Of a stretch of DNA of 64,000 nt, positions 32,170 to 43,510 are shown piece after piece (the stretch's first letter is position 1; every line of letters begins with the position of its first letter). The position numbers were made by a program, and so were the translations under genes. The stretch lies in contig MCFH01000098.1 in the NCBI GenBank assembly GCA_002104945.1, forward strand, positions 16,598-80,597. The letters are read 5' to 3'. A model generated the notes under the pieces. It did no database searches and was not told the DNA's origin. It was given only the letters and a program-made list of their open reading frames with translations. The stretch comes from Piromyces finnis. Taxonomy: Eukaryota; Neocallimastigomycota; Neocallimastigomycetes; Neocallimastigales; Neocallimastigaceae.

Positions 32170-32190
32170 GTTTTCTCCTTAGGGGGGCAT

Positions 32191-32686
32191 TGTAAGAAAT
32201 ATTTGTGGCCATAAGTTTGCCCACAAATATTTCAATTGAAACCATATATTCTGGTTAACAATTATTGGCCAGAAATATGCATAACCATATATTAATGGTT
32301 ATTAAATAAATAAAAAGTTTATTTACTTCACCCAATCAAGTGGTTTAGTAAATAAACTATTATAGTTAAATAGTATAGTATAAACTAACGTTAAATACTT
32401 TGGCGTTAGTATTAAAGTAAATTAATAACTATAGTAATAATCAATGTATATAATTATAAATAATTAATAAAAGATAATAATTATAAATAATTATTTAAAT
32501 AGAAAATATTTCATATTAATATTTATTTGTTATATATTTATTCTTGTGTTATAATATTTATTTCAGTTCTTTTATTATTTTTTATAAAGCTTTATTTAGT
32601 TATTAACTCGTGTAGAGAGGTAATAACTAACTTAATTAACTTTTGATATTTAACTTATTAACTAAAATATAATAAAACATTTTACA
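32191..32686 (+). repeat. 3' LTR of element F (about 496 bp)
   Basis: The polypurine tract AGGGGGGCAT (32181-32190) directly precedes TGTAAGAAATATTTG. I place the end at CATTTTACA, which gives inverted TGTAA/TTACA termini. No second copy is present to confirm the right border. Confidence 0.65.
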
Positions 32687-32719
32687 CTATAATTAAAGAT
32701 ATAATATAATAATCACTTT

Positions 32720-32745
32720 GAATTCAGCTACAATAATGCTGTTCA
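32720..32745 (+). pseudogene. 26-bp integrase scrap at the A3 insertion point
   Basis: GAATTCAGCTACAATAATGC and the six bases after it differ by one base from the B2 integrase at 48348 (EFSYNNAV). The remaining bases from 32687 are uncharacterised A/T-rich DNA. A3 begins at 32746, so this is part of an older Gypsy copy. Confidence 0.5.
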
Positions 32746-34892
32746 TGTCACGAATACTAGTGAAATTTTAAAACCAACAAATATTTTATATTCAAATAAA
32801 TTATAAAATTTTATTAAGAAATATTTAAAATTTTAGAAAAGGTTAAAATATGACCTTAACCCTTAATAATTTTTATAATAAATAACTTTAACCCTTATCG
32901 TTAAAATGGAATAAGGAAAACACGCGTATCTCCTCAACGAATGACGATTTTTGAATAATAATATTTTTTTCGAAACCATGTTCGTTAGAAAGCCACGCTC
33001 AAGACAAACAACATATCTTCAAATCAGGTCAATATCTCTACTGGTTCACGAGATATTCCAATTTAAAAATATTTTGTTAGCAATGATTAATTGTTTATTC
33101 AGAGAATGATCACCCCTGATGTATCAAACATAAATCATTCACTCAAAATATAAAAATTATTGTTTAATTGAATTAAAATTATTTTCCGGAACTAATTAAC
33201 TTTATTTTATAATAATTATTTCAATAACATAATTTATAATCTTTGAACTAGAAGATTATAATTATTAATATTATATTCAATGAATTATATTATAATTAAG
33301 AAATAATTAATATCATGAATATTATAAACAATAGTTATTTTTTAATAATTAGGAATAAGTCTTAAGTTTAGTTTAAGTATTATAAAATATATTATGAATA
33401 TAATCATGTATTGAAAAGTTATTTTATTATTAAATGTAAAATTACAAATAGTATAAATAGTTTAGAATAGTTATGAAATTAAAATCTTTGGAAAGATTAT
33501 TGACTAGAAATTATTAACTATTAATAATAATTAATACTTAATGAGTATTACTACTAAATAATCTTATTATTATATATTTTAGCAAAATACTATTTAAATA
33601 AAATAAAAGAAATTATTTTAATCAAAATATATAATTTAATTATTCATTTATAAATCAATTAAGATTATTTTAATAAAACATTTTTATTAACCTAGTTATC
33701 TTTTAACCTTTTATTTAATTTAATATTTTAATAATAAATTATAAGTTTAGTAAAACTTTTACAGTTCATGTGTAGATATTAACTGGATTTAAAACAAATT
33801 CAGATAATATCTATAATTAATTAAACATAATAATTATAATTAAATAACTTCAATAATTATTTTAAAACACCTTTAAAATTCACCTTTTAAATTTTGATTC
33901 AGTGAAAGGGTTATGATTTCAAAAATTTAATATCAATACACTATAACCCTTAACCAAAAATAAGCAAGTACGAAATAAGGCGTAACTCGCCAAAAACGAT
34001 TGCTACCGCCTTTAAATATAGTTTTGAAACTAGGTTTGTTAGAAAGCTTAGGAAGAAAGCTACAATTTGGTACAATCGCGGTCCTTCTAACTGATCATTT
34101 AAGGAAGTTATGATCATTTAAAGATTTTAATAGGTAAATTAAAATCAATATGATATCAAGTATGGATCATAAATATTTCTTATGACTTGAGGAAATAAAA
34201 AATATATCAATAGGAATTTTAGTTATATTAATTTAATTAATGATAACGACTGTTACTAAAAATAGAACTAGACCCATTTAGGTGTAACAGTTAACACCTA
34301 TAAATCAAATAATCTTAATTATTACAAAATATGTTAACGGCAAGTTTTATTAGAAATAATTTTTAAAATAATAATTATTTAATTATAACAAATATGTTAT
34401 GTTAATATCAATTAATAATGATGAATTATTAATTGAATAGTTTTTATAATTACTAATTAGGATCAAATGTTTAAATGATTAATCATATGTTTATTTTATT
34501 TTATGTCATGACAAACAAACAAACAAACAATCTTATTACTTATTTAATTATATTATTAATATATTACATGTAATACTTTATTCTTATTAATATCAATTTA
34601 ATAATCTGAACAAAGAATATAAAAGAGAATGAATTGAATTCGATTTTAATTCTTTGTAAAGACTATAGTTATAATCTTAATTATATAGTTATTAAATATA
34701 TTATCATTTATATTATTATTATTAAATAAATAAAAATTTATAAAAAGTTATTTTAAAAGTAAATATTAATTTTTCATTTGGAAGTTTAAAGTGTTATTTT
34801 ATTATCAAATTTAATTTCTTAAAAAAACATATTTACTATATAATTAATAACATTCTGACCTGGCCGCATAACCAAACCCAAAAAACTTAACA
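32746..34892 (+). repeat. 5' LTR of A3 (2147 bp)
   Basis: It reads TGTCACGAATACTAG ... CTTAACA and is the inverted counterpart of 5045-7293, about 100 bases shorter. It is an unusually long LTR without coding potential. Confidence 0.88.
33451..33500 (+). promoter_or_regulatory. A3 LTR promoter: TATA box and self-primer segment
   Basis: GTATAAATAG (33451-33460) is followed 30 bases later by GGAAAGATTAT (33490-33500). It pairs with the primer site ATAATCTTTAC at 10 of 11 bases; the A1 3' LTR copy of the segment (6493-6503) pairs at all 11. Confidence 0.6.
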
Positions 34893-34903
34893 ATAATCTT
34901 TAC
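34893..34903 (+). other. A3 primer-binding site, self-priming type
   Basis: ATAATCTTTAC lies immediately after the LTR and is complementary to the LTR segment downstream of the TATA box. It has no TGG start. Confidence 0.6.
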
Positions 34904-34927
34904 CCGCTGTTTAGTGGCTACTTTAGA

Positions 34928-35359
34928 ATGTTCACTCCGGTTCCTAATTTCCCAGACGAGGTAAATCAACTAAGAGAGGATGCTACTCAGACTGCCAAGG
35001 ATATCATTGAGGGTATCAATGAAAATTTGGTTTTCCGTGAAGATTTTCAAAATTTTTCCAATGATGTGAATAATCGTTTAAATGAAATCATGGGTGTATT
35101 AACTAATATGAATAATAATCAAACTGATCAGAATGAAGATGAACAACCATTGTTACATACCAACTATGATAGGATAGCGACTCCAAGACCTACTGTCTTT
35201 AGAGATGATGAATCTATTTCAACAAGATTTGATTTGGATCATGATGTTATCATGAGAGGCCGTTTTGCTACTCCAATCACTCAAGTTCCAGATCCAGGTA
35301 TGTTCTCCGGTAAGACTAGTGATACCGCTTCTCCATTTTCAATAAATTGCCTTGTTTGA
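34928..35359 (+). pseudogene. gag: A3 Gag N-terminal fragment
   Basis: The first 130 or so residues of a family A Gag: a coiled-coil N-terminal half with NDVNNRLNEIMGVLTNM, then DLDHDVIMRGR and QVPDPGMFSGK, matching A1 Gag. The last ten or so residues before the stop come from the Copia remnant read antisense, so the real homology ends near 35330. The start ATG lies 25 bases after the primer site. Confidence 0.8.
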
Positions 35360-36826
35360 TTTGTTGTCTGTAAATATTGTAATAATTATTTTTTGGTTGA
35401 ATAATTATCTTATTAAGTTTCTTATCCATAAGGCCTTTTTTACACATTCTGAAGTGCTGATGTATTCTACTTCTTCAGTTGATGTAGCAAATATGGATTG
35501 TTTTTTTGAAAACCAGCAGATAGGATAGTTCCCCATGAGTCTTATATGACCAGATGTTGATTTTCTGTCTTTAGTGTCCCCCGCAAAATCTGCATCTGTA
35601 TAGGCTGTAATAAAACCTTTTCCGTCGTATTTCAGTTTGTAATGGATGGTGTTGTGTAAATACTTAAGGATAATGAGAACACAGCGCCAATCTGATACAG
35701 TGGGATTTTCACAAGATCTAGCAGCTTTATGAACAACAAAAGAAATGTCCGGTCTGGTGCATTTTGCAAGGCAAATAAGAGAACCTAATGCACTTTTGTA
35801 TGTTGTGGCGTCAAAATTTTCATAAAATATTTGTGGCTTGGTAATGCAACATGGGGTGTTATATCGATTAGTGTATTTTGTATTAATGATGCCGAAGTTT
35901 TGTAAAAGATTCTCAATAAAATTTCTTTGAGAAATAAAATAGTAGTTGGATTTTTCAACACTTATGCCTAATAAGTAATGAATTTTCCCATAATTTGAAA
36001 TTTTAAATTTTTTTTATCCCTTTTATTATGATTCGATGATATTAATATTTCCACAAATGATCATATCATCAATATAAATACCAAGAATACATATTGTAGT
36101 GTTGTTCTGAGATTTCTTAAATATACACAGTTCTGATTTAAGTTGGTAGAAACCTGAGTTGGTGAGAAAATTTGAGATGGTAAGGTACCATTGTCTTCCG
36201 GATTGTCGGAGACCGTATAAGGCTTTATTAAGTAACCAATATCCTTTATTGTAATTTTTATCTCCTGGGGGTATTGTAGCATAAATTTCTTTGTCAAGTT
36301 TAGCATTTAGGTAAGCTGCTTTAATGTCAAGTTGATAGATTTCCCATTTAAGTTTTACGGCAGTAGAAATAATAAATTTTAGTCTATCAGAATTTAATGT
36401 TGGTGAATAGGTTAAATCAAAGTCGGTCCCGTAGATTTGAGTGAAACCTCTGGCAACGAGTCTGGCTTTATATTTGGAGATATTATTATTTTCATCTCTC
36501 TTGATGGTGAATACCCATTTTGTGGAAACTAATTTTCTTTCTTTGGGAATTTCTGGAACAAAAGTAATGATTTTATTAGAGTATAAATTGTTGAGTTTGT
36601 CATTAATCGCTTTAATCCAGTATGATTTGTTGGAACATGTAGTGGCTTGTTTAAAATTAAATGGAATATCTGATACATACGTATACGTGGATTCTTCTAA
36701 GTTCAAGACCAGTTTTCTGTTATCATTTAACATTGATGAAGCGTATGGGTGTTTTTTAGAATTATTGATGTTTAACTGTTGTTTAAAATCTTCTTAGTCT
36801 GTTTCATTATCGTTATTGAAAGAATT
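35331..36826 (-). pseudogene. pol: Ty1/Copia Pol remnant: RT and RNase H
   Basis: The only Copia-type sequence here. The open segment 36733-36026 shows RT: WVFTIKRDENNNISKYKARLVARGF, YSPTLNSDRLKFIIS, QLDIKAAYLNAKLDKEIY and the catalytic YIDDMII. Downstream, across stops at 36026-36031 and near 35400, further frames give LLGISVEKSNYYF, RPDISFVVHKAARS, YTDADFAGDTKDRKSTSGH and FTDNKS, the RNase H of Copia elements. Both ends are cut, by A3 gag at about 35330 and by C1 at 36827. Ten more bases of it may survive at 43501-43510. It cannot encode a working enzyme. Confidence 0.85.
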
Positions 36827-36831
36827 GTATC

Positions 36832-37666
36832 TGTAAAATATTCTAAAGTTCAGGTTTGTATACAACACTAAACTAACAATTAAACTAATTATTTTTAATA
36901 ATAATTTTTATTTATTTATTTATTTATTTTTAAAACTATACTAACTAAACAACCGTTGATTACTTTACCGTGAAGGATATTTTACCAGAGCCCTCACTAG
37001 GTAATCAATTTATATTTATTTAAAACTAAAATTATTAATCTAAACTATAAACTAATTATAAACTAATGTTAATTTATCTAAACAAAATTAACCTATACGA
37101 TTTTCCAACTATCGTTTCAATAGTTGAAAAATTTTCTTTATTTATACTTTTTAAATAAATTGAATAAATTCTAATATACATGTTTTAATATTATAATTTT
37201 ACATTGTTTATATTTATACATTTATTAAAAGAAATTATTTGTATTAAATTATTTAAATTCAATTTATTTACTAAAGAATTTTCTAAACTTAAAATAAAGT
37301 TTTGATTTTTTTACTATATGGTTGATTATATTTCAAACATATATTCAATTTATTTATTTCTAATTTTGAGGCTTAGTTTATAAAAAAAATTTTTTATTAT
37401 CTAAATTATTTATTGGTTAAAATTTATTTAATTTAAAATTTTATTCTATCATCAAAAACTTTATCTTATCATAAAATTAAATTTACATAAATTTATGTTA
37501 ATGTATTGTAATACATTATTTTATCGTAACTTTAGATTTCACATAGATTTATGTTAATGTATTGTGATATAAATTTTGTAAAGATTTACGGTACATTAAT
37601 TCAATACATTGTACATTATTTTAAATACGTATTAAATACATTATTCTATTAATACAATATTTTACA
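36832..37666 (-). repeat. 3' LTR of C1 (835 bp)
   Basis: It carries 11-base inverted ends TGTAAAATATT and AATATTTTACA. The polypurine tract (AAGAAGAGGGGCA on the minus strand, 37667-37680) directly precedes it. Confidence 0.95.
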
Positions 37667-37677
37667 TGCCCCTCTTC

Positions 37678-40600
37678 TTAAGTCGAGCCCCTGAGCGACT
37701 TATATTTAAGGTATTCCTGGATCAATTGAGGGTCATCGATTTCATCTTCTTTAAGCCATGTACTTTCTGAAGGTAATAAGTTTTTCCAAACCATAAAGTA
37801 GTACTTAGTTCCATTAATAACTTTTTCACTAACTATCTTAAATGGAATTCTTCCTTCAGCAGAATCGGTAGCAATGTTTGGAATTCTAGAAGTTGATTCA
37901 TTCACTTCAACTTCTCTTTCAACATAAGGTTCTAAGTTCGAAATATGGAAAACGGGATGACATCTTAAACTTTCTGGTAGTTCCAATTTATAAGAAACGG
38001 GTCCTGTTTTTTCAATAATCTTAAATGGTCCAAGTTTCTTATTTGTTAATTTTGGAGGTCCTTTAGGAAGTAAGTCAGGACGCTTTAACCAAACTAAGTC
38101 ACCAACCTTTAACTTAGGTCCAATAAGTCTAATACAATCGGCATACTTCTTATATCTTTTCTTGGCTTTTTCTAAGTTCTTCTTTAAAAATTTAATATTA
38201 TCTTGCATCTGAGAGGCGTGCCTGTTAGCTCTTCTATTGTCGCTATCAGCAGGAATTTCGGTACTAAATCTTGGATTTTGCCCATAATTTGCAAAGAATG
38301 GTGTTTGATTTATGGATTGCTGAAGTGTATTATTATACGCAAATTCAGCATAAGGCAAAAGGTTCATCCAGTTATCTTTTCTTTTGTTAATATAACATCT
38401 AAGAAATTGTTCTAAAATACTATTTACACGTTCAGTCTGCCCGTCTGTTTGAGGATGATGAGCACTCGAGATATTGTGCTTTATGTTCAACAAAGTGCAT
38501 AATCTTTGCCAAAATTCTGAAGTAAACTGGGTTCCTCGATCCGATATTATTTCATCAGGTAGACCATGTAAACGAAAAACTTCTCTAAAGAAAACATCAG
38601 CAGCAATTTGAGCAGTAGGAATCATTCTAAACGGAATAAAGTGGGCCATCTTCGTTAATCTATCCACAACAACCATTATAACTGTTTTTTCCTTTGACTT
38701 TGGCAAATCAGTTATAAAATCCATAGAAACAGAAGACCACGGTCTTTCAGGAGTTGGTAGCGGCTGTAAAAGTCCATAAGGTCTATGACGATCAACCTTA
38801 GCAGCTCCACAAACTTTACAAGAAGCAATAAACTTAACTATATCTTGAGTCATGTTTATCCAAACAAAGTTTCTTGTAATTAATTCTTTTGTTTTAATAA
38901 TACCAAAATGACCATGAATTGGATTGTCATGATGCATTGAGATTATTATATCTCTCATTTTCTTTGGTACATAAATTAAACTTTTATACAAAAGAATTCC
39001 TTCTTCGCTTAACTTAAAATTCTTCATTAACTTCTTATACTTCTTACTTGCGGTAGATTTTCCTTGTAGAATATTTATTAACTCCTTAATCTCTTCATCT
39101 TCTTTAATTTCTTTAATTAAATCTTCTTTGAGATTCCCTTGAATAGACACAAGACATAAAGTATCTTCGATTTCTTTAACTGTCAAGCAAGAATAGGCTT
39201 CTTCGTCTTCTTTATTACTTTTATCTTCTTCATAATCAGGACGTCTTGAAAAAGCATCAGGTTTTCCACCTTCTTTACCCGGTCTATATTGTATTTTGAA
39301 ATCATAACGGGTCAAAAACAAATTCCAGCGAATTTGTCTTTGCGACAATAGTTCAGGCTTTCTAGGAAAGGTAAGATTTTTATGATCCGTATAGATCATA
39401 AATTGATGCTTGGCTCCTTCTAAGTAGTGTCTCCATTGTTTCAAAGCTTCAATAACAGCCAAAAGTTCCTTATCATAAATAGGATAATTCTTTTCCGATT
39501 TAGTCAATCCCCTTGAATAATAACAAATTGGATGAAGCTCGTTATTATCCGGTAATCTTTGAGATAATACGGCACCGATTGCGAAATTACTTGCATCTGT
39601 CTCAACCACAAAAGGTAATTCAGGATCAGCATGAATTAAAATTGGTTCCTCGGTAAAGAATTTCTTTAATATACAAAAAGCTTCATTACATTCTTCTGGC
39701 CAATGAAAATTGACATCTTTCTTAGTTAGATTATGTAACGGTTTAGCAATACTAGCAAAGTTTGGAATAAATCTTCTATAATAATTACATAATCCGATAA
39801 ATGATTGCACTTCTTTAACAGATGTTGGTACAGGCCATTCCATAATAGCTTTAACCTTCTTTGGATCCATAGAGATTCCTTTATCTGAGATAACATGCCC
39901 TAAGAAAGTAGTTTCTGAAGTTTCAAATTCACATTTGCTAAGTTTCGCATAAAGACCATTTTCTTTTAATCTTTGAAGAACTTTCTTTACATGCTTTCGG
40001 TGTTCTTCCAAGTTTTTCGAATAGATAAGAATATCATCAATATAAGAAAAAGCGAATTCATCCAAGTATTCCCCGAGAACATCATTGATAAAATGTTGGA
40101 AAGTTGCAGGAGCGTTTTTTAATCCAAACGGCATGACAAGATATTCAAAGTGACCAAATCTTGTCCTAAATGCAGTTTTATATTCATCACCTTCATTTAT
40201 TCGAACTAGATTATAAGCAGACTTGAGATCAAGTTTAGTAAAAACTTTGGCTTCTCTTAATCTATCGAATAATTCAGATATGAGAGGTAGTGGATATGAA
40301 TCCCTGATTGTGTTTTCATTGAGTCTTCGGTAATCAACACACAATCTTAAAGTTCCATCCTTTTTCCTAACAAATAGCACAGGTGCTCCAGCAGGTGAAG
40401 TAGACGGTCTTATAAATCCTTTTTCTAGATTTTCAGAAATATACTCCTTTAACGTATTCCTTTCTTCTTCTGTTAGAGGGTATAAAGGACCATAAAATAA
40501 GTTATCTTTATCTTTCAATCTTATTTTACAATCGTATATTCGATGTGGAGGTAGTTCATTACACTCAACTTCATCAAATACATTTTCAAATTCCTTATAT

Positions 40601-42246
40601 ACATCTGGAATTTCTACAATATTTTCTCTAACATCTTCACCACTATTTTCATCATTTGAAAGAACACTACATACAATATACTTTTGAACATTCTTTTTAT
40701 TTAATTTTAAATTTTTACTACATTTCTTTTTAATACATGAATTTTTATTTTTATCTATAATTTTTCTATTTTCTTTATTCCTAATTTCACTTTCTCTAAT
40801 TTTTAAACTATTCTTATAATTGTTAAGTATTTCTTGTACGAGTTCCTTTTCTTTTCTTCTTTCTTCTTCTTTGGCCAATTGCGCTTCTTGATTTCTTCTT
40901 TTCATGTCTTCTGGAGTAGCACAGCAATTCAAAGAACAGAATTCGGATTTGAATTCAAGAGTTTGATCCTTAAAGCTAATTGTAGGATCGTGTTTTCTTA
41001 ACCAATTCTTACCCAGAATGACAGAAATACCAGAAGGAAGATCAGTAAGGTAGAATTGAATGGATTCTTTATGATTCTTGATGTTCATGATTAAAGGAAT
41101 TGTTTCATACTTCAAGAATCCATTACCACCTATACCTTCAACAAACTTATCCTTAAACATTCTTTGGAATGGGATCTTGTACTTGTCCACGGCTTTCCAA
41201 TCCAAAAAGTCTAAGTCCGAACCAGAATCCACAAGAGCCTTAAGATACACTCCATTATTGACTTGTAATAGAATGTCATAAACATTTAACATTCTTCTTC
41301 CAGCGGTAGTAGCTATAAACGCTTTTGGTCTATTTATAACCTTATCCTTAAGTTGAGGACAATCCTTCTTAATATGTCCAGTCCTTTTGCAGAAGAAACA
41401 TTTTCTAGGCTTAGCTGAGGTAGTGGGGCTTTCTTGGTCTACATAATTTCTATATTTTACACCATAAGAGAGGTACCTTGATCCTAAGTCTCTGTTATAT
41501 CTTCGGTTCTTCTTTCCGTCGACATCCATAGGATCTTTTCCAAAGACTTTCCATTCTAATTCTACATTGGCAGCAACGACATTAATTAACTCAGTTAACT
41601 TCCTAATTCTTGGGTAAAGGAGCTTAGCTTTTTCCTTGACTGAAGTTGGTAAACCTTCCATAAAGAAATGGATTTTCGCTTCATCGTTAAAAGACGAGTC
41701 TCTAGCCATCTTTTCAAATTCTTCGCAGTAGTCCATGACGTTCTTGAATTGACTTGACTTCAATTTTGCAAGTCGACTGTTGGCTACATCGGCACTGTTA
41801 CAGGTTTTATAGCGAGCCTTCATTGCCTCAATAAAATCTTCATAGGAGTTCAACAAGGGGCTTTCTTCTCTTTCCAAGTCGGCAAACCATTCGGCGGCGG
41901 TTCCTTCCAGGTAGCATCCCAAGATATCCAGCTTGTAGGCGTTGGTAGCATCTTCTTCTAAGTTATATTTGAAATATTTCTCCAATCTTGCCAGGAAGTA
42001 AAGAAGTTCACTTCTTTTTCCTGAAAATCTTGGAGGTTTTGGGATGAGTCTTCCCCTGGTGTTAACGCTTTTACCAGTCTCATCCTCAATGTCCATCATG
42101 GAACTCGCCTCAGAGCCTGCGTCACTGGCTCCAGCTATTCCATCGTCACGGTTGTCTAACATTCTATATCTAGTATTCATATTACTACTTAATAAACAAC
42201 AAATAGTCAACCAATATTTAATATCCCAATTATTTATACTATTCAA
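37678..42246 (-). CDS. C1 Gag-Pol polyprotein, complete
   Basis: 1522 residues. Translation may start at a later Met (residue 23, MNTRYRML, or residue 29) since the first 20 or so residues are hydrophobic and unlike other Gags. Gag domain about 70-240 (LLYFLARLEKYF, EGTAAEWFADLE), PMDVD near 245, zinc knuckle CFFCKRTGHIKKDC near 280, protease VDSGSDLDFLDW near 338, RT with YIDD near 734, RNase H from VETDAS near 883, integrase finger about 1103-1145 (CKVCGAAK), catalytic MDF, SDRGTQF and TDGQTE (about 1175-1272), LGPFKII motif, and a divergent chromodomain-like tail (YYFMVWKNLLPSESTWLKEDEI). All catalytic motifs are intact. Confidence 0.95.
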   Translation of the reverse strand: MNSINNWDIKYWLTICCLLSSNMNTRYRMLDNRDDGIAGASDAGSEASSMMDIEDETGKSVNTRGRLIPKPPRFSGKRSELLYFLARLEKYFKYNLEEDATNAYKLDILGCYLEGTAAEWFADLEREESPLLNSYEDFIEAMKARYKTCNSADVANSRLAKLKSSQFKNVMDYCEEFEKMARDSSFNDEAKIHFFMEGLPTSVKEKAKLLYPRIRKLTELINVVAANVELEWKVFGKDPMDVDGKKNRRYNRDLGSRYLSYGVKYRNYVDQESPTTSAKPRKCFFCKRTGHIKKDCPQLKDKVINRPKAFIATTAGRRMLNVYDILLQVNNGVYLKALVDSGSDLDFLDWKAVDKYKIPFQRMFKDKFVEGIGGNGFLKYETIPLIMNIKNHKESIQFYLTDLPSGISVILGKNWLRKHDPTISFKDQTLEFKSEFCSLNCCATPEDMKRRNQEAQLAKEEERRKEKELVQEILNNYKNSLKIRESEIRNKENRKIIDKNKNSCIKKKCSKNLKLNKKNVQKYIVCSVLSNDENSGEDVRENIVEIPDVYKEFENVFDEVECNELPPHRIYDCKIRLKDKDNLFYGPLYPLTEEERNTLKEYISENLEKGFIRPSTSPAGAPVLFVRKKDGTLRLCVDYRRLNENTIRDSYPLPLISELFDRLREAKVFTKLDLKSAYNLVRINEGDEYKTAFRTRFGHFEYLVMPFGLKNAPATFQHFINDVLGEYLDEFAFSYIDDILIYSKNLEEHRKHVKKVLQRLKENGLYAKLSKCEFETSETTFLGHVISDKGISMDPKKVKAIMEWPVPTSVKEVQSFIGLCNYYRRFIPNFASIAKPLHNLTKKDVNFHWPEECNEAFCILKKFFTEEPILIHADPELPFVVETDASNFAIGAVLSQRLPDNNELHPICYYSRGLTKSEKNYPIYDKELLAVIEALKQWRHYLEGAKHQFMIYTDHKNLTFPRKPELLSQRQIRWNLFLTRYDFKIQYRPGKEGGKPDAFSRRPDYEEDKSNKEDEEAYSCLTVKEIEDTLCLVSIQGNLKEDLIKEIKEDEEIKELINILQGKSTASKKYKKLMKNFKLSEEGILLYKSLIYVPKKMRDIIISMHHDNPIHGHFGIIKTKELITRNFVWINMTQDIVKFIASCKVCGAAKVDRHRPYGLLQPLPTPERPWSSVSMDFITDLPKSKEKTVIMVVVDRLTKMAHFIPFRMIPTAQIAADVFFREVFRLHGLPDEIISDRGTQFTSEFWQRLCTLLNIKHNISSAHHPQTDGQTERVNSILEQFLRCYINKRKDNWMNLLPYAEFAYNNTLQQSINQTPFFANYGQNPRFSTEIPADSDNRRANRHASQMQDNIKFLKKNLEKAKKRYKKYADCIRLIGPKLKVGDLVWLKRPDLLPKGPPKLTNKKLGPFKIIEKTGPVSYKLELPESLRCHPVFHISNLEPYVEREVEVNESTSRIPNIATDSAEGRIPFKIVSEKVINGTKYYFMVWKNLLPSESTWLKEDEIDDPQLIQEYLKYKSLRGST

Positions 42247-42665
42247 CTTGACTATTCCTAATTATTTTATTCTTATATTCTTATATTAAATAAATAATTT
42301 AACAACCTTATTATTATACTATACTAACCTTTTTATTATTTACTACTACTAAACTAACAACTAGTTATTAACCAAACTAATATATTTTTATTATTACTAT
42401 TTATTGATTATTAACTATTAAACTATTTTAACAACAAATTATTCTATACCAAATAATTATAAAATACCCCGAAATTAACTAAAATTAATTTCTAACAAAA
42501 AAAAAATTTTTTTTTTTTTTTTTTAATATTAATATTTTTTATATAATCCCCGAATTTAATCTATTATTAAATTCTCACTATAATTAATTATTAATTTTTT
42601 TTTTTTTTTTTTCTATTACTATTCGTATACAAAGGTGAACTTTCTATTCTAATAAGTTGGAAAAT
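42247..42665 (-). other. C1 leader with self-priming site
   Basis: ATTTTCCAACT on the minus strand (42655-42665) touches the 5' LTR and is the exact complement of the LTR segment 42934-42944. The leader also has two long A/T homopolymer runs, near 42500-42523 and 42598-42613, the first as A-run followed by T-run. Confidence 0.75.
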
Positions 42666-43500
42666 TGTAAAATATTCTAAAGTTCAGGTTTGTATACAAC
42701 ACTAAACTAACAATTAAACTAATTATTTTTAATAATAATTTTTATTTATTTATTTATTTATTTTTAAAACTATACTAACTAAACAACCGTTGATTACTTT
42801 ACCGTGAAGGATATTTTACCAGAGCCCTCACTAGGTAATCAATTTATATTTATTTAAAACTAAAATTATTAATCTAAACTATAAACTAATTATAAACTAA
42901 TGTTAATTTATCTAAACAAAATTAACCTATACGATTTTCCAACTATCGTTTCAATAGTTGAAAAATTTTCTTTATTTATACTTTTTAAATAAATTGAATA
43001 AATTCTAATATACATGTTTTAATATTATAATTTTACATTGTTTATATTTATACATTTATTAAAAGAAATTATTTGTATTAAATTATTTAAATTCAATTTA
43101 TTTACTAAAGAATTTTCTAAACTTAAAATAAAGTTTTGATTTTTTTACTATATGGTTGATTATATTTCAAACATATATTCAATTTATTTATTTCTAATTT
43201 TGAGGCTTAGTTTATAAAAAAAATTTTTTATTATCTAAATTATTTATTGGTTAAAATTTATTTAATTTAAAATTTTATTCTATCATCAAAAACTTTATCT
43301 TATCATAAAATTAAATTTACATAAATTTATGTTAATGTATTGTAATACATTATTTTATCGTAACTTTAGATTTCACATAGATTTATGTTAATGTATTGTG
43401 ATATAAATTTTGTAAAGATTTACGGTACATTAATTCAATACATTGTACATTATTTTAAATACGTATTAAATACATTATTCTATTAATACAATATTTTACA
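42666..43500 (-). repeat. 5' LTR of C1 (835 bp)
   Basis: Same length as, and no visible difference from, the 3' LTR, including terminal AATATTTTACA. Confidence 0.95.
42934..42980 (-). promoter_or_regulatory. C1 LTR promoter: TATA box and self-primer segment
   Basis: TATAAATA on the minus strand (42973-42980) precedes AGTTGGAAAAT (42934-42944) by about 30 bases. The segment also forms one arm of an imperfect hairpin with TTTTTCAACTAT just upstream, and pairs with the primer site over 11 of 11 bases. Confidence 0.68.
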
Positions 43501-43510
43501 GTATCATTGT

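Larger units (their letters stand above)
32746..35330 (+). mobile_element. Ty3/Gypsy element A3 (family A), truncated in gag
   Basis: A full 5' LTR, a self-type primer site and the first part of gag, ending about 35330 where a Copia remnant on the other strand begins. No pol or 3' LTR is seen. The left flank is GTTCA, and the right duplication is lost. Confidence 0.85.
36832..43500 (-). mobile_element. Ty3/Gypsy retrotransposon C1, intact
   Basis: 6669 bp. Both LTRs are 835 bp and look identical. The flanking GTATC (36827-36831 and 43501-43505) is a perfect target duplication. One uninterrupted 1522-residue Gag-Pol, primer site and polypurine tract are all in place. This is the youngest-looking and most probably active element of the window. 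Confidence 0.95.

Noticed and set aside
37678-42246. Envelope gene that would make these retroviruses
   Set aside because: No ORF with signal peptide and membrane anchor lies between integrase and the 3' LTR in any element; the space is too short.
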